64,000 nucleotides of DNA. Origin: Lachnospiraceae bacterium. GTDB taxonomy: Bacteria > Bacillota > Clostridia > Lachnospirales > Lachnospiraceae. This document shows positions 63,895 through 64,000 of the stretch, piece after piece. Below the pieces are notes generated by a model that was not told the DNA's origin, did not search any database, and was given only the letters and a program-made list of their open reading frames with translations. Made by a program: the position numbers and the translations under genes. How positions within the stretch are numbered: position 1 is the first letter of the stretch; every line of letters starts with the position of its first letter. Where the stretch lies: the NCBI GenBank assembly GCA_009911195.1, contig QXWV01000045.1, forward strand, positions 37,696 through 101,695, given 5' to 3'.

Positions 63895-63922
63895 AAAAAA
63901 GAATTGGCCCAGCGGCCAATTC
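63895..63922 (-). terminator. Intrinsic terminator upstream of mntP
   Basis: GAATTGGCC (63922-63914 on the minus strand) pairs with GGCCAATTC (63909-63901) around GCTG, followed by six T. It lies 45 bases before the mntP start, so it may be an expression platform or the end of an upstream gene. It is homologous to the terminator at 17529. Confidence 0.8.
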
Positions 63923-63925
63923 CAA

Positions 63926-63990
63926 AGAATGCTTCGCATTCTCTGCAAGTTCGCTGCGCGAACTTGTGAATTCATGCGTTTTACAACGCA
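63926..63990. repeat. Three consecutive short hairpins upstream of mntP terminator
   Basis: AGAATGC/GCATTCT (63926-63942), CAAGTTCGC/GCGAACTTG with a TGC loop (63946-63966), and TGCGTT/AACGCA (63975-63990) follow one another without gaps longer than 8 bases. No known riboswitch core is visible; the window ends shortly after. Confidence 0.55.
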
Positions 63991-64000
63991 GTTTCCTATA

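Noticed and set aside
63850..64000. yybP-ykoY manganese riboswitch
   Set aside because: The conserved core was not seen in the available 150 bases; sequence beyond the window is needed.

Overview
The window looks like chromosome from an endospore-forming, low-to-moderate GC Clostridia, most likely a Lachnospiraceae. The evidence is gene content: the yicC-remA-gmk-rpoZ-rimO-pgsA-cinA-recA-recX-rny order, SpoVB and SpoIIM homologues, CotF-type coat proteins, IorAB, a type Ic aspartate aminotransferase, an archaeal/fungal-type Asd and Gram-positive ribosome binding sites throughout. I found no rRNA, tRNA, CRISPR array, phage, transposase or integrase gene.

Layout. 1-5.8 kb: 5' end of a topoisomerase III gene, argH-asd, a MITE-like inverted repeat and a repeat-containing secreted protein. 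5.8-9.3 kb: an ABC importer pair (ATPase and permease, no binding protein) and a hemerythrin/CheX-like/receiver fusion. 9.4-17.3 kb: a carbohydrate operon (Gfo/Idh/MocA dehydrogenase, lipoprotein binding protein, two permeases, TIM-barrel epimerase, creatininase-family hydrolase) divergent from a ROK regulator. 17.3-21.4 kb: a 33-codon ORF with its own promoter, ribosome binding site and terminator, then a heterodimeric ABC exporter of the BmrCD/TM287-288 type. 21.4-25.2 kb: a 315-bp near-palindrome, an acyl-CoA synthetase and a sodium:solute symporter. 25.2-31.5 kb: thiN, a TPR membrane protein, a frameshifted DEAD-box helicase and iorAB. 31.6-35.4 kb: a CotH/VTC/DUF4956 module. 35.5-39 kb: gap-pgk-tpiA. 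39.2-43.3 kb: nifS-nifU-DNA glycosylase-mnmA-PHP phosphatase, a sulfur/tRNA thiolation operon. 43.5-48.7 kb: spoVB, DAHP synthase, spoIIM, NUDIX hydrolase, aminotransferase. 48.9-60 kb: the recA and yicC housekeeping blocks. 60.1-64 kb: frameshifted rqcH, a GNAT protein, two small coat-type genes and mntP.

How parts work together. NifS would supply sulfur to MnmA and to the NifU scaffold. Gap/Pgk/TpiA are consecutive steps of lower glycolysis. The ROK protein probably controls the divergent carbohydrate operon. recA carries two SOS boxes.

The most unusual material is non-coding. It includes a covarying H-type pseudoknot just upstream of the ribosome binding sites of two small coat-type genes, a dispersed two-hairpin element directly after intrinsic terminators at 17.6 and 48.9 kb, a terminator duplicated at 17.5 and 63.9 kb with compensatory changes, the 21.4-kb palindrome, and a tandem duplication of the gap 3' end. 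Two conserved genes (DEAD helicase and rqcH) each lack one base, which is either true decay or sequencing error.
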